Source of the DNA: Scytalidium lignicola
Lineage: Eukaryota > Ascomycota > Leotiomycetes
Length of the DNA: 64,000 nt
Assembly (NCBI GenBank): GCA_002812745.2
Contig: NCSJ02000068.1
Span: 95,271 to 159,270 of the forward strand
Direction of reading: 5' to 3'
The notes beneath the pieces are model-generated. The model was given only the letters and a program-made list of their open reading frames with translations. It was not told the origin of the DNA and searched no databases. Shown one piece after another: positions 22,389-34,100 of this stretch. The position numbers were made by a program, and so were the translations under genes. The number at the start of each line of letters is the position of its first letter. The first letter of the stretch is position 1.

Positions 22389-23036
22389 GGTACCAATGCA
22401 ATCGGATTCGCCGTGCTCTGCACTTGTACAACTGAGTATAGCGTGAGAGAGGAAGCAATACACAATTGGAAGGGAAAATGAAGAGAAAAGGGAGGAGTAC
22501 GAGGCCGAGTCAGGAAATGGCGGACCGGTGAGACCTTCGAGCCAGGAGGAAAGCGCACCTTGCTGTTTACAGTGCGACAGCCTTGCGCTTGATAGCGATT
22601 GGGTGGTGCGGGGCACTCTGGACGAGGCGCCGGGGGCAATGGGACCTTCACTTGACTAAGTTGTATTATTTTTATGCCAATGCTTTGGCTAAACGGACTC
22701 AATTTCCAGCGCAGCAAATTCACCCGGAATTAATGAGCGTTGGAAGGACCCTGCATGGTGCTCGGACCACCTGCAATTGCCCCCCTGCACATGCATCTAG
22801 ACTTTTGTGCTGTTTGTGTTGACGTCCGGTCCTTCTGCCGACGGCTGCTGGTGATTCGTTTTCAGATACTCACCTGGACCAGATCTTTTCTTAACCCAAA
22901 CCAACACCGAATAAACTCTGAGCTCTGCTGGGAATAGCTGTCATACCATAAATATTGAGGTTGTCGCTGGTACAATTCGGAAACCCAAAATTTTTGCTCC
23001 TTGTTTTGTCTCTTATGGCATGACTTTTTTGGGGTG
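22389..23036. promoter_or_regulatory. Divergent intergenic region, PIG-L / DUF7719 gene
   Basis: The region is 648 bp and contains the promoters of two divergent genes. Open frames here have no coding character. Confidence 0.4.
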
Positions 23037-23732
23037 ATGGCACGTCAAAGGAATCAAAAGAAGGAGAAGCCTAACTACAAGCTCGCCCAGCCAGATCGGT
23101 CGACAGATCCTTCTCGAGAGACTCTCCTCGAACTTGCCGAGAAACATGGTCTTTTCAAGGTTAACGATGACGGGCCGGGCAAGAAAAATGGTAGCCAAGA
23201 TAGGCCTGTGAGTGAAGAGGAGGTGACGATTGGCAGACTAGCAGAATCCATTCTATGGAGTATCAGCCTTACAATGCTGCATTTCACTGTTGATTTCTTG
23301 GTACACCATCAATATGCAATGTCACTGTCGTGGTCGAATCTAGCTACAAGATCAGTGCAGGCGTTTCCCAGTAATGAGCTACCCGTTTCCCCATCTACCC
23401 TAACACCTGCTAACGGTACTGGTACAGTTATATGGCTCTTGTTCTACACCTTCCACCCCCATCCTAATCCATCCATTTTCGTGTCAGCGCCACTGTCTAA
23501 ACGGATCCCGCCCATCCTCCACCAACTCTTCTTCCTCGTCGTCAGTGTTGTTTCGGGCTGCTATATGATATATACCACCAATGAAAATGGCTATCTTGCA
23601 AACATGAAGCGTGCACCACCGCTAGGGTGTATGTGGATTTGGGCTGTCATTGAGCTTGACTTATTGTGGGCCGCGATTAGCTTATTAGCTTGCGTTGGCT
23701 TTCTAAAGTTGGGCGGATATTCCATCACATAA
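23037..23732 (+). CDS. Fungal multi-spanning membrane protein (DUF7719-like)
   Basis: The protein is 231 residues in one exon. A basic, charged N-terminus (MARQRNQKKEKPNYKLAQ) precedes a helix-turn segment (RETLLELAEKHGLFKV). At least three membrane helices follow: ILWSISLTMLHFTVDFLV, LFFLVVSVVSGCYMIY, and a C-terminal hairpin ending LLACVGFLKLGGYSIT. The motif MKRAPPLGCMWIWAVIELDL lies between helices 2 and 3. The start at 23037 is preferred over an upstream in-frame ATG (23001) because MARQR begins the conserved protein. This is conserved in filamentous fungi without known function; the DUF number is given from memory of the family and should be confirmed. Confidence 0.78.
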   Translation: MARQRNQKKEKPNYKLAQPDRSTDPSRETLLELAEKHGLFKVNDDGPGKKNGSQDRPVSEEEVTIGRLAESILWSISLTMLHFTVDFLVHHQYAMSLSWSNLATRSVQAFPSNELPVSPSTLTPANGTGTVIWLLFYTFHPHPNPSIFVSAPLSKRIPPILHQLFFLVVSVVSGCYMIYTTNENGYLANMKRAPPLGCMWIWAVIELDLLWAAISLLACVGFLKLGGYSIT

Positions 23733-23844
23733 CCTTCTACATAAAACCACATTATTTTCATGTGTGTAGGGATACTCGGCTGTAGCGGGCCACGGTGCTG
23801 TCGGTGAGAAACATTGAATATTTAAATGTCAATTTGACATTCCG

Positions 23845-24713
23845 TCAACTAGTAGTGGTAGTAATACCGCTGCTAAGATATTGTTTGGATAAATCAGTTT
23901 CGGAAGGGATAACCCCGAAATCCTCTTCTTTTAATGTCGAGGTCTCCTCTTCATACTTTGGACTCTCCTTGGATGAGTCCTCAGGAGGGTATCCAAATTG
24001 AGATCTATGCATGAGACGATAGACGAGGTCTTCTAGATGGTCCAATTTCTCATGTTGAGAATTAATCGTAGCTTCAAGCCGCTCAATTCTCTCACGGTCA
24101 AGTTCTTCTCTTTTGTGGAAATGAGCCTCCTGATCTCTTACACGTCTTGCATGTTATGTCAGTTCTCATCTACAAAGATATTATGTGTCCAAGAGAAAAA
24201 AAATATAGAGACCTACGAAGAAATAAGAGACATCTGAGTAAATAAGACTCTTGAACCAAGTGCATCCCTCTGCCTGACCAACTCCAGTGCCTTGGCCCTA
24301 ACCGGTAACCAGGACATAGCAATACTAGTCGTAAATCTCACCCGCTGCGGCACCAAAGTCCACCCTTTCGCAGGTTCCCTCTCTTGGGCAGCCTTGATCT
24401 CCGTGTCAGTTAGCAAATCAAGCAAACGCTCTTCCAACTTGCCCAGCTGCTCCATCACAAAGATGTACATCTGATATTCCATTTCATTTCCCGAACGCGT
24501 TTTGAGGCCATCGTTTGCATGGATAAGGTCATGCATCCAGGTCGATTCCGTTTTATACCAACTTAGGGAAGCTTTAACCTGGAAGTATTCTTGGTCTGCG
24601 TTCCGGAGGTATGTGATACGGACAAAGATCGCGGCAGCAATTGCCACTATGAAGGTGAGAATACCAGTTACGCTGGCTGTGATTGATAGCGGACTATCGG
24701 GCTGGGACGGCAT
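23845..24713 (-). CDS. Membrane-anchored coiled-coil protein of unknown function
   Basis: The protein is 265 residues from exons 24217-24713 and 23845-24145; the 71-bp intron (GTAGGT donor) gives an exact frame. Residues about 9-31 form one membrane helix (ITASVTGILTFIVAIAAAIF). A predicted helical region with WYKTESTWMHDLIHANDGL follows. The second exon reads RVRDQEAHFHKREELDRERI and continues as a coiled coil, ending in an acidic low-complexity tail and a Thr run. I recognise this as a type of protein frequent in filamentous ascomycetes, but not its function. It is convergent with the DUF7719 gene, only 112 bp away. Confidence 0.68.
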
Positions 24714-25369
24714 TCTAAGATAAAATTTAATGCTTTATTTAGCTTAGAATTCTTGAAGATTGAGTTTTATATAAGATCTAAAAGTCCCATATAACCCACC
24801 TTAGCACGCTGTCAATTTGTATCCTTTTTTCCCCCTGGGAGGTTACGAATGCTTAAAATAGAAACAAAATTTGGTGCGTTCCCAGTACGTAAGGTACACC
24901 GGCANTTTTTTGTTTCTCAAAGGCTAGTTGGCTGATGTTAGAATAGAAATACCTACGTGATCAAGTTCGTATACATTTTGCGGCGCATGCAGATCGGTAC
25001 GCATTAATGCAGGGGCGGCCGGCAAGGCAGACTTCTCAGGGCTTTCTGCTTATTTCATTTAGCAAAATTACTTTGAGTCGGCCTCAAAAGACTATCTTTT
25101 TGATAGAGTTAGAGAAATTGGTATTTTAGTTGGACAGCTAAGATACACTATATATTATATCTTACATATATCTTACAATCATTACAATGACCACAGTTCG
25201 TTAAAACTCCAAGCCAACCACTCGCGCTAAACAATGCTTACAGATACCCGCCCAAACCATACGCCAATACCTATTGTGTCCCAAGCCCATATAAAAGTAA
25301 CAGTTGTGTACAACAAACGTCAAACAATTAGAGATCAAAGAAATATACATATCCTGTGACTCAGGGTCT
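24714..25369. other. Intergenic interval, no gene seen
   Basis: AT-rich spacer containing an isolated N at 24905 before a T run. An 83-codon frame that overlaps the 3' end of the polymerase gene is a shadow. Confidence 0.5.
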
Positions 25370-28300
25370 TTACCACCTTGTTGTTGGCCTAGGACGCCCA
25401 GAAACTTGCCTCTCCCAACTCCAAGGTTTTTGTTTTCCTGCATCAGGTCCATTTTTAAACGAATTAGAACCTAATAACTCCGAAATATTCATTGGTTCCT
25501 CCATAAGATGTGCATGAGCCTGGTAAGGCAAAATATTCCTGGCACGAGAAACTCTCTTCTTCACCGGAGTAGCGGTATTCTCGGAGGCTTTTCGTTGCTC
25601 CTTGATAATCTCCCGTAACTCCTTGTCATCAGCCGTAATTTGAGCCTTAATAGAATCGATATCAGGAGATTGCATTGATTCCATAACTGACTGTCGAGGC
25701 ACATACTCAATCGCCTCTGGTGCAGGCGGATCCCGCGGAACGATAGCGCTATCGAGATGGGATAGAGATCCCTTTTCGAGCAGAGTTATTATATCAAGTG
25801 ACTCTCCATGAGGGATTTTCTCTTGGTGGGATGGGGTAATGCAATCCATATCAACCTCCTTGCGAAGAACATTATCAATGTCTACCGCCGAGAAATATGC
25901 ACACGATTGCGGTAAGTCATTGATTCCCATTTGCTGAGAAAACATTGCACGGGTCCAAATGTTTGAAATCTGTAAAGCCATTGCGGCTCTGTACTTGTCC
26001 GCCTCAGGAACCAAGTATCTGATTTCATCGTGGACAGTGATTGCGAGACGGGCATCAATATTAAATCTCCGGATTAGATAATCCATCGACACAATTAAAA
26101 GATGTAGATAATCTACCCCCGAAGACTGAATCGCCCAGTTAATTCTGGATGTCATAAATCCTCCTTGGTTTATAAATCTGCTCATTAAAGCTTCAGTGAT
26201 TCCAGCACCGAGAACAGGTGTTCGCGGTCGTTCCTGTTCAGCAAACTCTTCTAGCTTATTGAAAACAAAGCTTTCCGTCCCTCCCCGCCAGAAAGAGCGT
26301 TTATATAGGGACTTCCTGTTCGTCTTAATACCTTTAGTAGCTTTGTAAAGGTCCGAGGCGATCTTAACGGTCTCTGCTTCAGATAAGCCCGGGTTGAACT
26401 GCCGTAGTAGGGTGGACGCGAACTTGAGGCCTGCACCATATATGCGGCCATAGTTGAAAACTTTAGCATCGTTTCGTGTTATCCCTAAGATTTTTGCAGT
26501 CCTTGAATGAAGATCTGTACCGGCCGCTTTGGTACCTTCCAAGGTCATAAAACCTACTGCACTGCCTCCATGTAGCTTGAACTGTGCATCACCTACGAGA
26601 CTTGCTATCCATAACTCCTCTGAATCTACATCTGCGCCAACAAAACAATATCCGGGAGGAGCTTTGACCATTGACTTGAGTTCGGATCCGACACGGTTAA
26701 GTTTAGCATTACTGGCAGTGAGCCAGGTGTTTTCGACAGCCCGTCGTGTAACAGTTCCCATTGGAATGACTTGAGGTAAGATATAACCAATCTCAGATGT
26801 CGAGACGTCTTTTGAGGGTCCCTTAGCACCGTCGCTTTCGTACACGACCATTTGTGACATGATTCGATCCCTTGCGCTGATCCAGTATGAGCATGAGGCA
26901 TTCATCTCTAATGCTTCCTTAGCGTATGGATATTCAGAAGAGAGAATACCCTTTTCAAAGTATGACATATAGCTCTTTGCCATAGGATTCACACAACGTG
27001 CTGTAGGCCCATCTTTATGAGGCAGTTTGAAGTATACTCCGGACTTATCATCTCGCAGGCTCACATCTTTCTCTTCAAAAGCTGTGCACTCCTGCATTAG
27101 CGCATCGCGATACTTTGCGGCGTTAGCTGTTGGAACTCTGAAAGTCCATCCGTATTTATCGGACCAGACCAAGGGATGACTGTCCCACGCTAGTCGTAAT
27201 AACAGTGGTGCAATACGAGTCCGGACGGTAAGTGAAATGGGCGCATCGGCTTTCGAGAAGAGATCTTTGTACCATTTTGGCTTCCCAGGCATCTTTTGTC
27301 TTGCTGCTGGCCGGGGAGGGTCATTCTTCTTTTTCCCTTTTACCATCTTAATTTCTTGGCTAGACCAATCTAGCTGTCGAAGCCAAGGATCATTACTCCA
27401 CTTCTCCGAATCATCCTTGATTTCCAAAGCCTTTTCTGTTAGAAGGACCAGCCTCTCTAACACTGCATTGGACAATTTTAGATATGTTGCTTCAGCGTTA
27501 GCAATATATGATTCCCAAGACTTGTCTACGGGTAGTATGACTGAAGAAAGCTGGCGCAGAGCGGCAAAACTGACAGGATGTGGGCAAACATCGAGGAAAT
27601 TGGGAAACACAATCTTGTAAACTCTATGCGTGACTTCCACATCGGCAGCGCAGTAGTCAAGGAGTTCATCAAGTTTATTCCGTACACCTTCCCGATCTAG
27701 CTCCCCAAACTGGTCTCTCTGCGCTTTGTCAATGGTAATATTGAGATGGAATTTTGCCACGTCTCTTAAAGAATTCACTGAACTTCTTCCAACCCACAGT
27801 TCTTCCTCTTCTTCAGTCAATGATTTGTCTGCTAGAAGGTTTGCCAGTTCGATATTGTTGGTTTCTGATGCTATCTTGTCCCGTAATTCCCTATTTTTCC
27901 TATGCTTCATCCAAGTCGGTCGTTGACGGGAGCACATACCATTCACAGCTACGTGCAATGACATGGTGTCCAGAAAATGATTCTTAGATTGCTGCATATC
28001 GTACTCTTCTGCCACCCGCGCACGATCATAACCAATGTTATGTCCCACAATAATACGCGGCTGTGTCGGGTCTCCAAGAGGAATTAATTGTCGATCATTT
28101 TCTGACTCACCAAGCAACCACGGTGATAACCAAGCATACCAGGCCGTAGGGCTAACAGCACATGCCATCACAGCAAAGGAGCTCTCTTTCCACATCACCT
28201 CGGTATCAAAACACAACATATTTTCTAATGGCGCCTCGACAGCTTCAGTCCGACCATCACGATAATACTTCGTCCATCCACTTCTATGTACCCATTTTCG

Positions 28301-28836
28301 AGGCTTTGGTGGCGCATTAGCTCTAGTAAACTGTTTGGCAATTCCCAAATATGGCTCCGCTGCATCTAGCCCGAGCTTGAAAAAGTGTTCATCGAGAGTC
28401 TTCCCTTGCAATTGGGGAAGATCAAATGCAATTGGGGGTGTATTGTCTGTATTCTTTCCCAGTAATTCATGCCGCTGAAGGTGGTCTCTTGAAAGCCTAA
28501 CCAGTTCTTGCGGAGGGGGTGGTGTGGTTCCCGGGAATATCTGAGGATGGATATGGCTGCTCACTTGCTGAACTCCTATCTCATTAAATCGGGCCGTAGA
28601 TGGTTCTGGCAGGTGTCAGTCTACAGGAAAATGTTCTTAATTAGACGGCATTTACTTAAAAATGACTTGCTATCGGCCAAGGTTGTGTCTGTGAGATTCC
28701 CAGCGTTCGTCGCATAACACCGCCATCGCGATAAAGTTCTTGGAGTTCGCCGTCCACGATCTACTCTATGCTTTGCAAATTTAGCAAAGCTTCCGCACGG
28801 CCTGCTCACATGACCTCTGCGTATTAGAGGGAGCAT
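25370..28836 (-). CDS. MIP1: Mitochondrial DNA polymerase gamma
   Basis: Replicative polymerase of the mitochondrial genome. The protein is 1,138 residues from exons 28656-28836 and 25370-28605 (50-bp intron). Exon 1 encodes an Arg-rich targeting peptide (MLPLIRRGHVSRPCGSFAKF). The 3'-5' exonuclease shows Exo I (MLCFDTEVMW), Exo II (GHNIGYDRARVAEEY) and Exo III (DYCAADVEVTHRVY). Family A polymerase motifs: A VGADVDSEELWIASLVGD, B KVFNYGRIYGAG, C ITVHDEIRYLV. Residues after motif C form a fungal C-terminal extension, basic and probably disordered, as in yeast Mip1. All catalytic aspartates are present. It is divergent from the SLX8-like gene across about 300 bp. Confidence 0.97.
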
Positions 28837-29138
28837 GCTTTAATATAATTCAGCCTAAAGCATGGTGCCTAACCGTTGAATATTAGTCAATGAGGAGGAG
28901 TCAAATGTCGCGATGCTCTAGGTTTCCTTGGGCAGCCCTATTCCTGTTTTGGATGTTCACATTTTCGCAGAAATGATTATCCGCATCCTAGAACACGTCC
29001 CTCCTACCGATAACGAGGGGCGTTCTTTTGTTAAACTTTCTTTTATTCCCCAAATCCTAGTTGTAAGTATATATACTATGATATTACATGATTTTCATAT
29101 CCATCCTAACAACGAGATTTAGTCAGATATAGAATATA
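28837..29138. promoter_or_regulatory. Divergent promoter, MIP1 / SLX8-like gene
   Basis: 302 bp separate the opposite start codons. No specific motif can be assigned. Confidence 0.45.
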
Positions 29139-30089
29139 ATGACATCATACTCTCCAGTTCCATCTTCTAATCTCTCTCCTTCAGAGATGAGCTCTAACAC
29201 TTCACGTTCACCCTGGAGTGTATCATCAGAACAAAGCCGTCGTGATTCACTGACGCTTCCACCACTAAATCCAGATCATTCGAACAGTCCTTTACCACGT
29301 CTTTCGCAGCATAATCTGTTCTTTGCAGATCGTTCTTTGCCACGTTCCCGAGAGCAACTTCCACCACCTTCCAACCAACAAGTTCGATATAGAGTTTCCG
29401 AGTCTCCCGACTCTGATATTTTCGAAAGTTACATTAATGCGCCGTCTCCATCTCCAGACCCAAATCCGACGTCTTCAAACGTAGTAGACCTCACTCGACA
29501 GGCTTCGCGCAATATGACACAAGGGAGCAAGAGGAAGCGGGAGAGAGAAAGGCAAAACATACCGGAGTCATCTAGATCGAGGGCGGTACCAGGCAAACCA
29601 AGAGCAACAATAACGGTGAAGAAGCAAAAAGTAGAAGACCCCGCAGATATCGTGGATCTTGTCGACATAGATGACGAGTCTCAGTATGAAGAGTTCAAGT
29701 CGAAACAACGGGAGGAGTTGATAAAGCAACAACAGGAGGATGAAGCGAACAAACCTATGAAACTAGCAGAATTTCAGTGCATCATTTGTATGGATAATCC
29801 AACTGATCTTACAGTGACACATTGCGGTACGTCGCTAGGGATGCGATCTAAGAGTTGATGTTATTGATACTAACATGGATTAGGTCACTTATTCTGTTCC
29901 GAGTGCTTACATCAAGCACTATATGCTGGAAATGCAAAGAAATGCTGCCCAGTTTGTCGCACAGCTATCAGTACGACTTTGGTTGGGAAGAAGCCCAATC
30001 AAAGACAGCCGAAGAATGGCATATTCGCTCTAGAAATGAAGCTTATGACAGCGAATCGGAAGGGAAAACAGGCGGTTAAGAAAACCTGA
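29139..30089 (+). CDS. RING-finger E3 ligase, SLX8-like SUMO-targeted ubiquitin ligase
   Basis: The protein is 297 residues from exons 29139-29826 and 29884-30089 (57-bp intron with a TACTAAC branch site). The N-terminal 200 residues are Ser/Pro-rich and disordered. Two hydrophobic patches flanked by acid, VVDLT (about 114) and DIVDLVDIDDES (about 170), look like SUMO-interaction motifs. The C-terminal RING is C3HC4: CIICMD...HCGHLFCSECLHQAL...CCPVC. It ends in a basic tail. This architecture fits Slx8/Rfp-type STUbLs, which ubiquitinate SUMOylated nuclear proteins and act in genome stability. Other small RING proteins share the fold, so the SLX8 name is likely but not certain. Confidence 0.8.
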
Positions 30090-31177
30090 TTGTGGACCTT
30101 TGGTTGTTTACATGATTTATGAAATAGTACACATATGGGTCTTGGAGTCCAGTGACATTCACGTAATTGGTTGCATGGCGTTCGCAAGGCATAGCGGTAT
30201 GATAGATCGTATCAAGTGGCGTTGGGTTTAATTTTGCTCTCAATGATAACAATTAATTTCCCCGCATCTCCCACATGCGGGAGCCATGTATCTCTTGCTA
30301 TTCTTGCGGGCACTGAGATTTGAAGATATATTTGCATTTGTTCTGTTTACCCATATCTCATCAGACTAGAATACAACCTTGATCTTCTGCTCCGACACAC
30401 CCTCATTGTTCTGAACTTTGGCATATACAGCTCCTATCAGTTCAGAAAGATTTGATCTGGTTTGGTAACACAATAATGATTGTCTGCAAGTTCCATCTCT
30501 CGATCCGTGCAAGAGTTTGGTTTGGTGATAGGTCGTTGGGAAGTTTGTGGCCCTGGGCTAAGTGCTAGACTGTTGGTCTCTCCATTTAACTTACCATGAA
30601 GGATTAATAGCTTAATACAGTCTTAGTATTCTCAACACTAGCATTCAATGTAGCTTAAGAATAGAATTAATGGGGATGTTAAAATGTTATATTGCCTCTT
30701 TCTTGCCGAAAATTAATGGCCCTTTAAAAAGGGGGGACATGATTGCAAATAAGAAGGGGCCAACTCTTATGTTTCCTATTGAGTCCTACGGAGTATGAAC
30801 TTGCTTAATGGCATCTCCTATTATTATTATATAACACAATATTGCGATACCACCAGATACACAGGCTTGGGAANTTTTTTTTGCGTCTAACCTTCGAAGT
30901 AAGTCTCACTGCAACAAATTACTATAGAAATCGGAGGAGCCTTGGTCGAAAGACGACTTTCATATCTATATATCTCTTATTATGTAACGCTACACCTCAA
31001 AAGAAACCAAGCTACAAGGATAAAGGTCAATTGGGTATCGTAGAAACCAAACAGTACTAGTTACCACGAGCGTCTAGCTCGTTAAAGTCGCCCTGGTGCT
31101 CAGAGTCCGGAGAGTGTTATTTACAACCTAGCCTGGATGCTTTAGTTTCACATTATACCTGGGTTATAAACACTTCA
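30090..31177. other. Interval between convergent genes, no gene seen
   Basis: It lies between the 3' ends of the SLX8-like and TEL1 genes; AT-rich, with an isolated N at 30874 before a T run. No coding or RNA feature was recognised in this 1.1 kb. Confidence 0.5.
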
Positions 31178-34100
31178 TTATGCGTAAGCTGCCCAGCCTA
31201 TAAAGCAAAGTTAGTTTAAATTGTGTTTCCGGTTGAATATCACTTACCTGAATATAATACAGCAAGATTTCTCTCATCTGTAGCCTGGTTAATTAGATCA
31301 TTGACGGTCGCTGAGACGCTCAACGTCTTCGATAATTTCTTGTTAACAACTGTCAGTGCTCTATCTGCTTCACTAGGTTCATTTATAACTCCTTTTGCTC
31401 GTTCTTTAATCCCGTTTGTCTCGCCAGAGATCGTGGGTACAGGACCTGCTGCTACATTTTGTGGGTCTTGTAATTTTGCTAGTCGCACTGGCGAGATAGA
31501 CCAGCTATATAAGGGATCGTATCGAAGCACATCGAGAATGGTCATTATACTGTAAACTTCGTTTCGTAATGCTTCGAGCGTGAACTCACAGCATCGACGG
31601 AAGACCCCTTCAGTTTTAGTGATGCCCATACCGTCTACAATATCCCGAGTCAATCGAAAGGGAACTAGCTCAGGGACAGGAAGCACACGTCCCATCTCAA
31701 ATGCAACTCCCAGATCTATATGGACAACCTCGCCGCTGCCCGCATCCAATAATATGTTATGACCATGCCGGTCTCCTAACCCAAGAACATGTCCCAGTAT
31801 GGATATTGCAGCTGTGCTTCGAGTATATGCTAACCTTTTCACGAACCATTCATCTGGATCATCGAATTTCTCTGTAAAGAAGTACCTCATGACGGGATGA
31901 AAGCGTTCTGTGACACTTCTGAATTTCTTAATTCGAATATCGATTGGTTGAGTCTGGACGTCTCCAATTTCCTTTCGGCATTGGTTGCCCTTCAAATCTT
32001 TTGGATAGAATCTTTCGTGGGCCGGCATGAGGTATTCATGCAGAGGGATTGTGTTTGGTACGAATTCTATTACTCCGGCACTAGAAGTAAGTGGGAGGAC
32101 TTTGTAGGTTCTGATACTGAGATTCCGTTGTCTTGTGGATCGGTTTGCCTTAAGTAGTTCGCTGACTTGTGCAAATACTTGTTCCATAATGGCATCCTGG
32201 CGTAAATCATCATTACCTCCTTTGACCTATAATATGTCAGTAAGATACATACTGTTAAAGCGAATGGAAGATATTTACAAGTTGTTTGTACCTAGCCCCA
32301 TTACTAGCAATAGCCGTAATGATTTTCGGTGCACTGACTCCAGATGCAATACTCATGTAGGACTCTAGTCTAACCATAACAGGTACTTTGGAGTAATCTA
32401 GATCAGGAGCAAGATTAATGTGCATAGTTGGTGCGGGTATAGAGTATTTTGGGAGAATACTGTTGAAGCGGGCTCCAGCAGGCGACTCCTTCAGTGATAC
32501 TTTCCGACCAGCCCTGTATTTCTGATCGTTCTTTTCACCTGCTAGTTGACAATATGCCCTGTTTGTAGCATTTATAGATGCCCATATACTCCCTGCTTGA
32601 GGCACATTTGCCAATTGGGAACCAACCTTTGTGGTCACTTTGAAGCGGGATATGGCAGCTTCATCTTTTGGGTTGGCCCGTGTACTGGTACCAGCGTAGA
32701 TTTGGTACATTCCATGGTATGGATGTTCTGTGCAAATTCGCAACACAAGAGAGAAGAGTAGTTGTTGGAAGTCTACACCAGTATCTAGGAGTCTAGAAGT
32801 AAGCTGGTTCATTAAAGGTGCAAATTTCCTGCTCGGCACTCGGCCTATTTGTCTAGAGACAGCTTCATTGGCGAGTTTGATATCTGAATGTTCAAACCAG
32901 AGAGCGGTGAATCGAAGAGCATCGTTATCATGGTCATCTGAAGCGCTCAAGGCCAGGAGATAGTTCTCTAGGCTTTGACGCAGAAATTCATCCCTGCTTG
33001 AAGTATGACGTCGAAGCTCCTGTTCATCCAAAGAGAGCCACTGCTTTGCTTTGGCATAGTGGCCTTTGTACTTAGCTTTTTCCATACTCGATGTTGCATT
33101 TTTCAGCATCTTTGCAAGTTCGTTAACCTCGGACTCCTTCATTTGACTTAATTTTCGTAGTCTTTCAAGGTCTTCTATATTGTTCGGGTCTTGAAGCTGT
33201 TGATCACAAAATATAGCAAACTGGTGGAATACCTTCCCTGCTTCACCTCCATTATTCCTACCGCGTAGTTCCTCAAGGGCAGGCTTCAAATATTTCTCGA
33301 TAATTTGATCAGGTTTTTCTAACCTGGCTACGGACACGTGGTGTCCGATCTTGGCTAATAAGTCCGATCGACCAACAGGTATACTCTGTTGTTTTAAAGC
33401 TGTACTCCCTTCTAAAGCTTGAAGCATCCCTATAGCAGATGTTACTTCTCCTTGGTCCCACAACGCATTCGCAGCTTCTAAATGAGCTGAGCCTTCAATA
33501 CTTAGACCGACTGTTTTGCAGGGTTGAACTAGGTCAATAAGAGAGGTTGCAAGCGATAAGGATTCATGATGGGCTCCATGGGCACGATTTAATGCCGACG
33601 ACAATAACGCAGTCTGCACCTCAACTAACCTAGCATCTGTTGGTGTAATATCTAAGATCTTATGTAGGCGAGGTTGTCGACTCAAAGAGCTTAAGGATGT
33701 GCCTCGACATGATAATATTTGGCTAATATCTTCGAATCTGTGATACCTTCTGTCAGAGTCGCTGTAGTTCAATGGATACATAAAGATTTCTTACCTTCCT
33801 GTCTTCATCCAGGAAGAACGGTCTTGGAATCTGGATAGCATCTCCTCAATTTGGTTAGAGCCTTCTGCGCATAGAAGTTCATCTAATTCTACTAATACAG
33901 CTAATGACTGGAGTGAGTCGTGAAGTGCGCTTGCTGTTAAGTCTTTCTGAACAAGATATTCCATAGTCAAGCACAATCCTTCATTTATTCCCTCTACTAT
34001 TTGTGTTCTCTCTGCGCTCGTGTTCATTACTTGAAAAGCCTTATAGATAGTGACCGCGTTATTGTTATAGGTGTTAGGGACCGGAATATCCCATTGTTCG

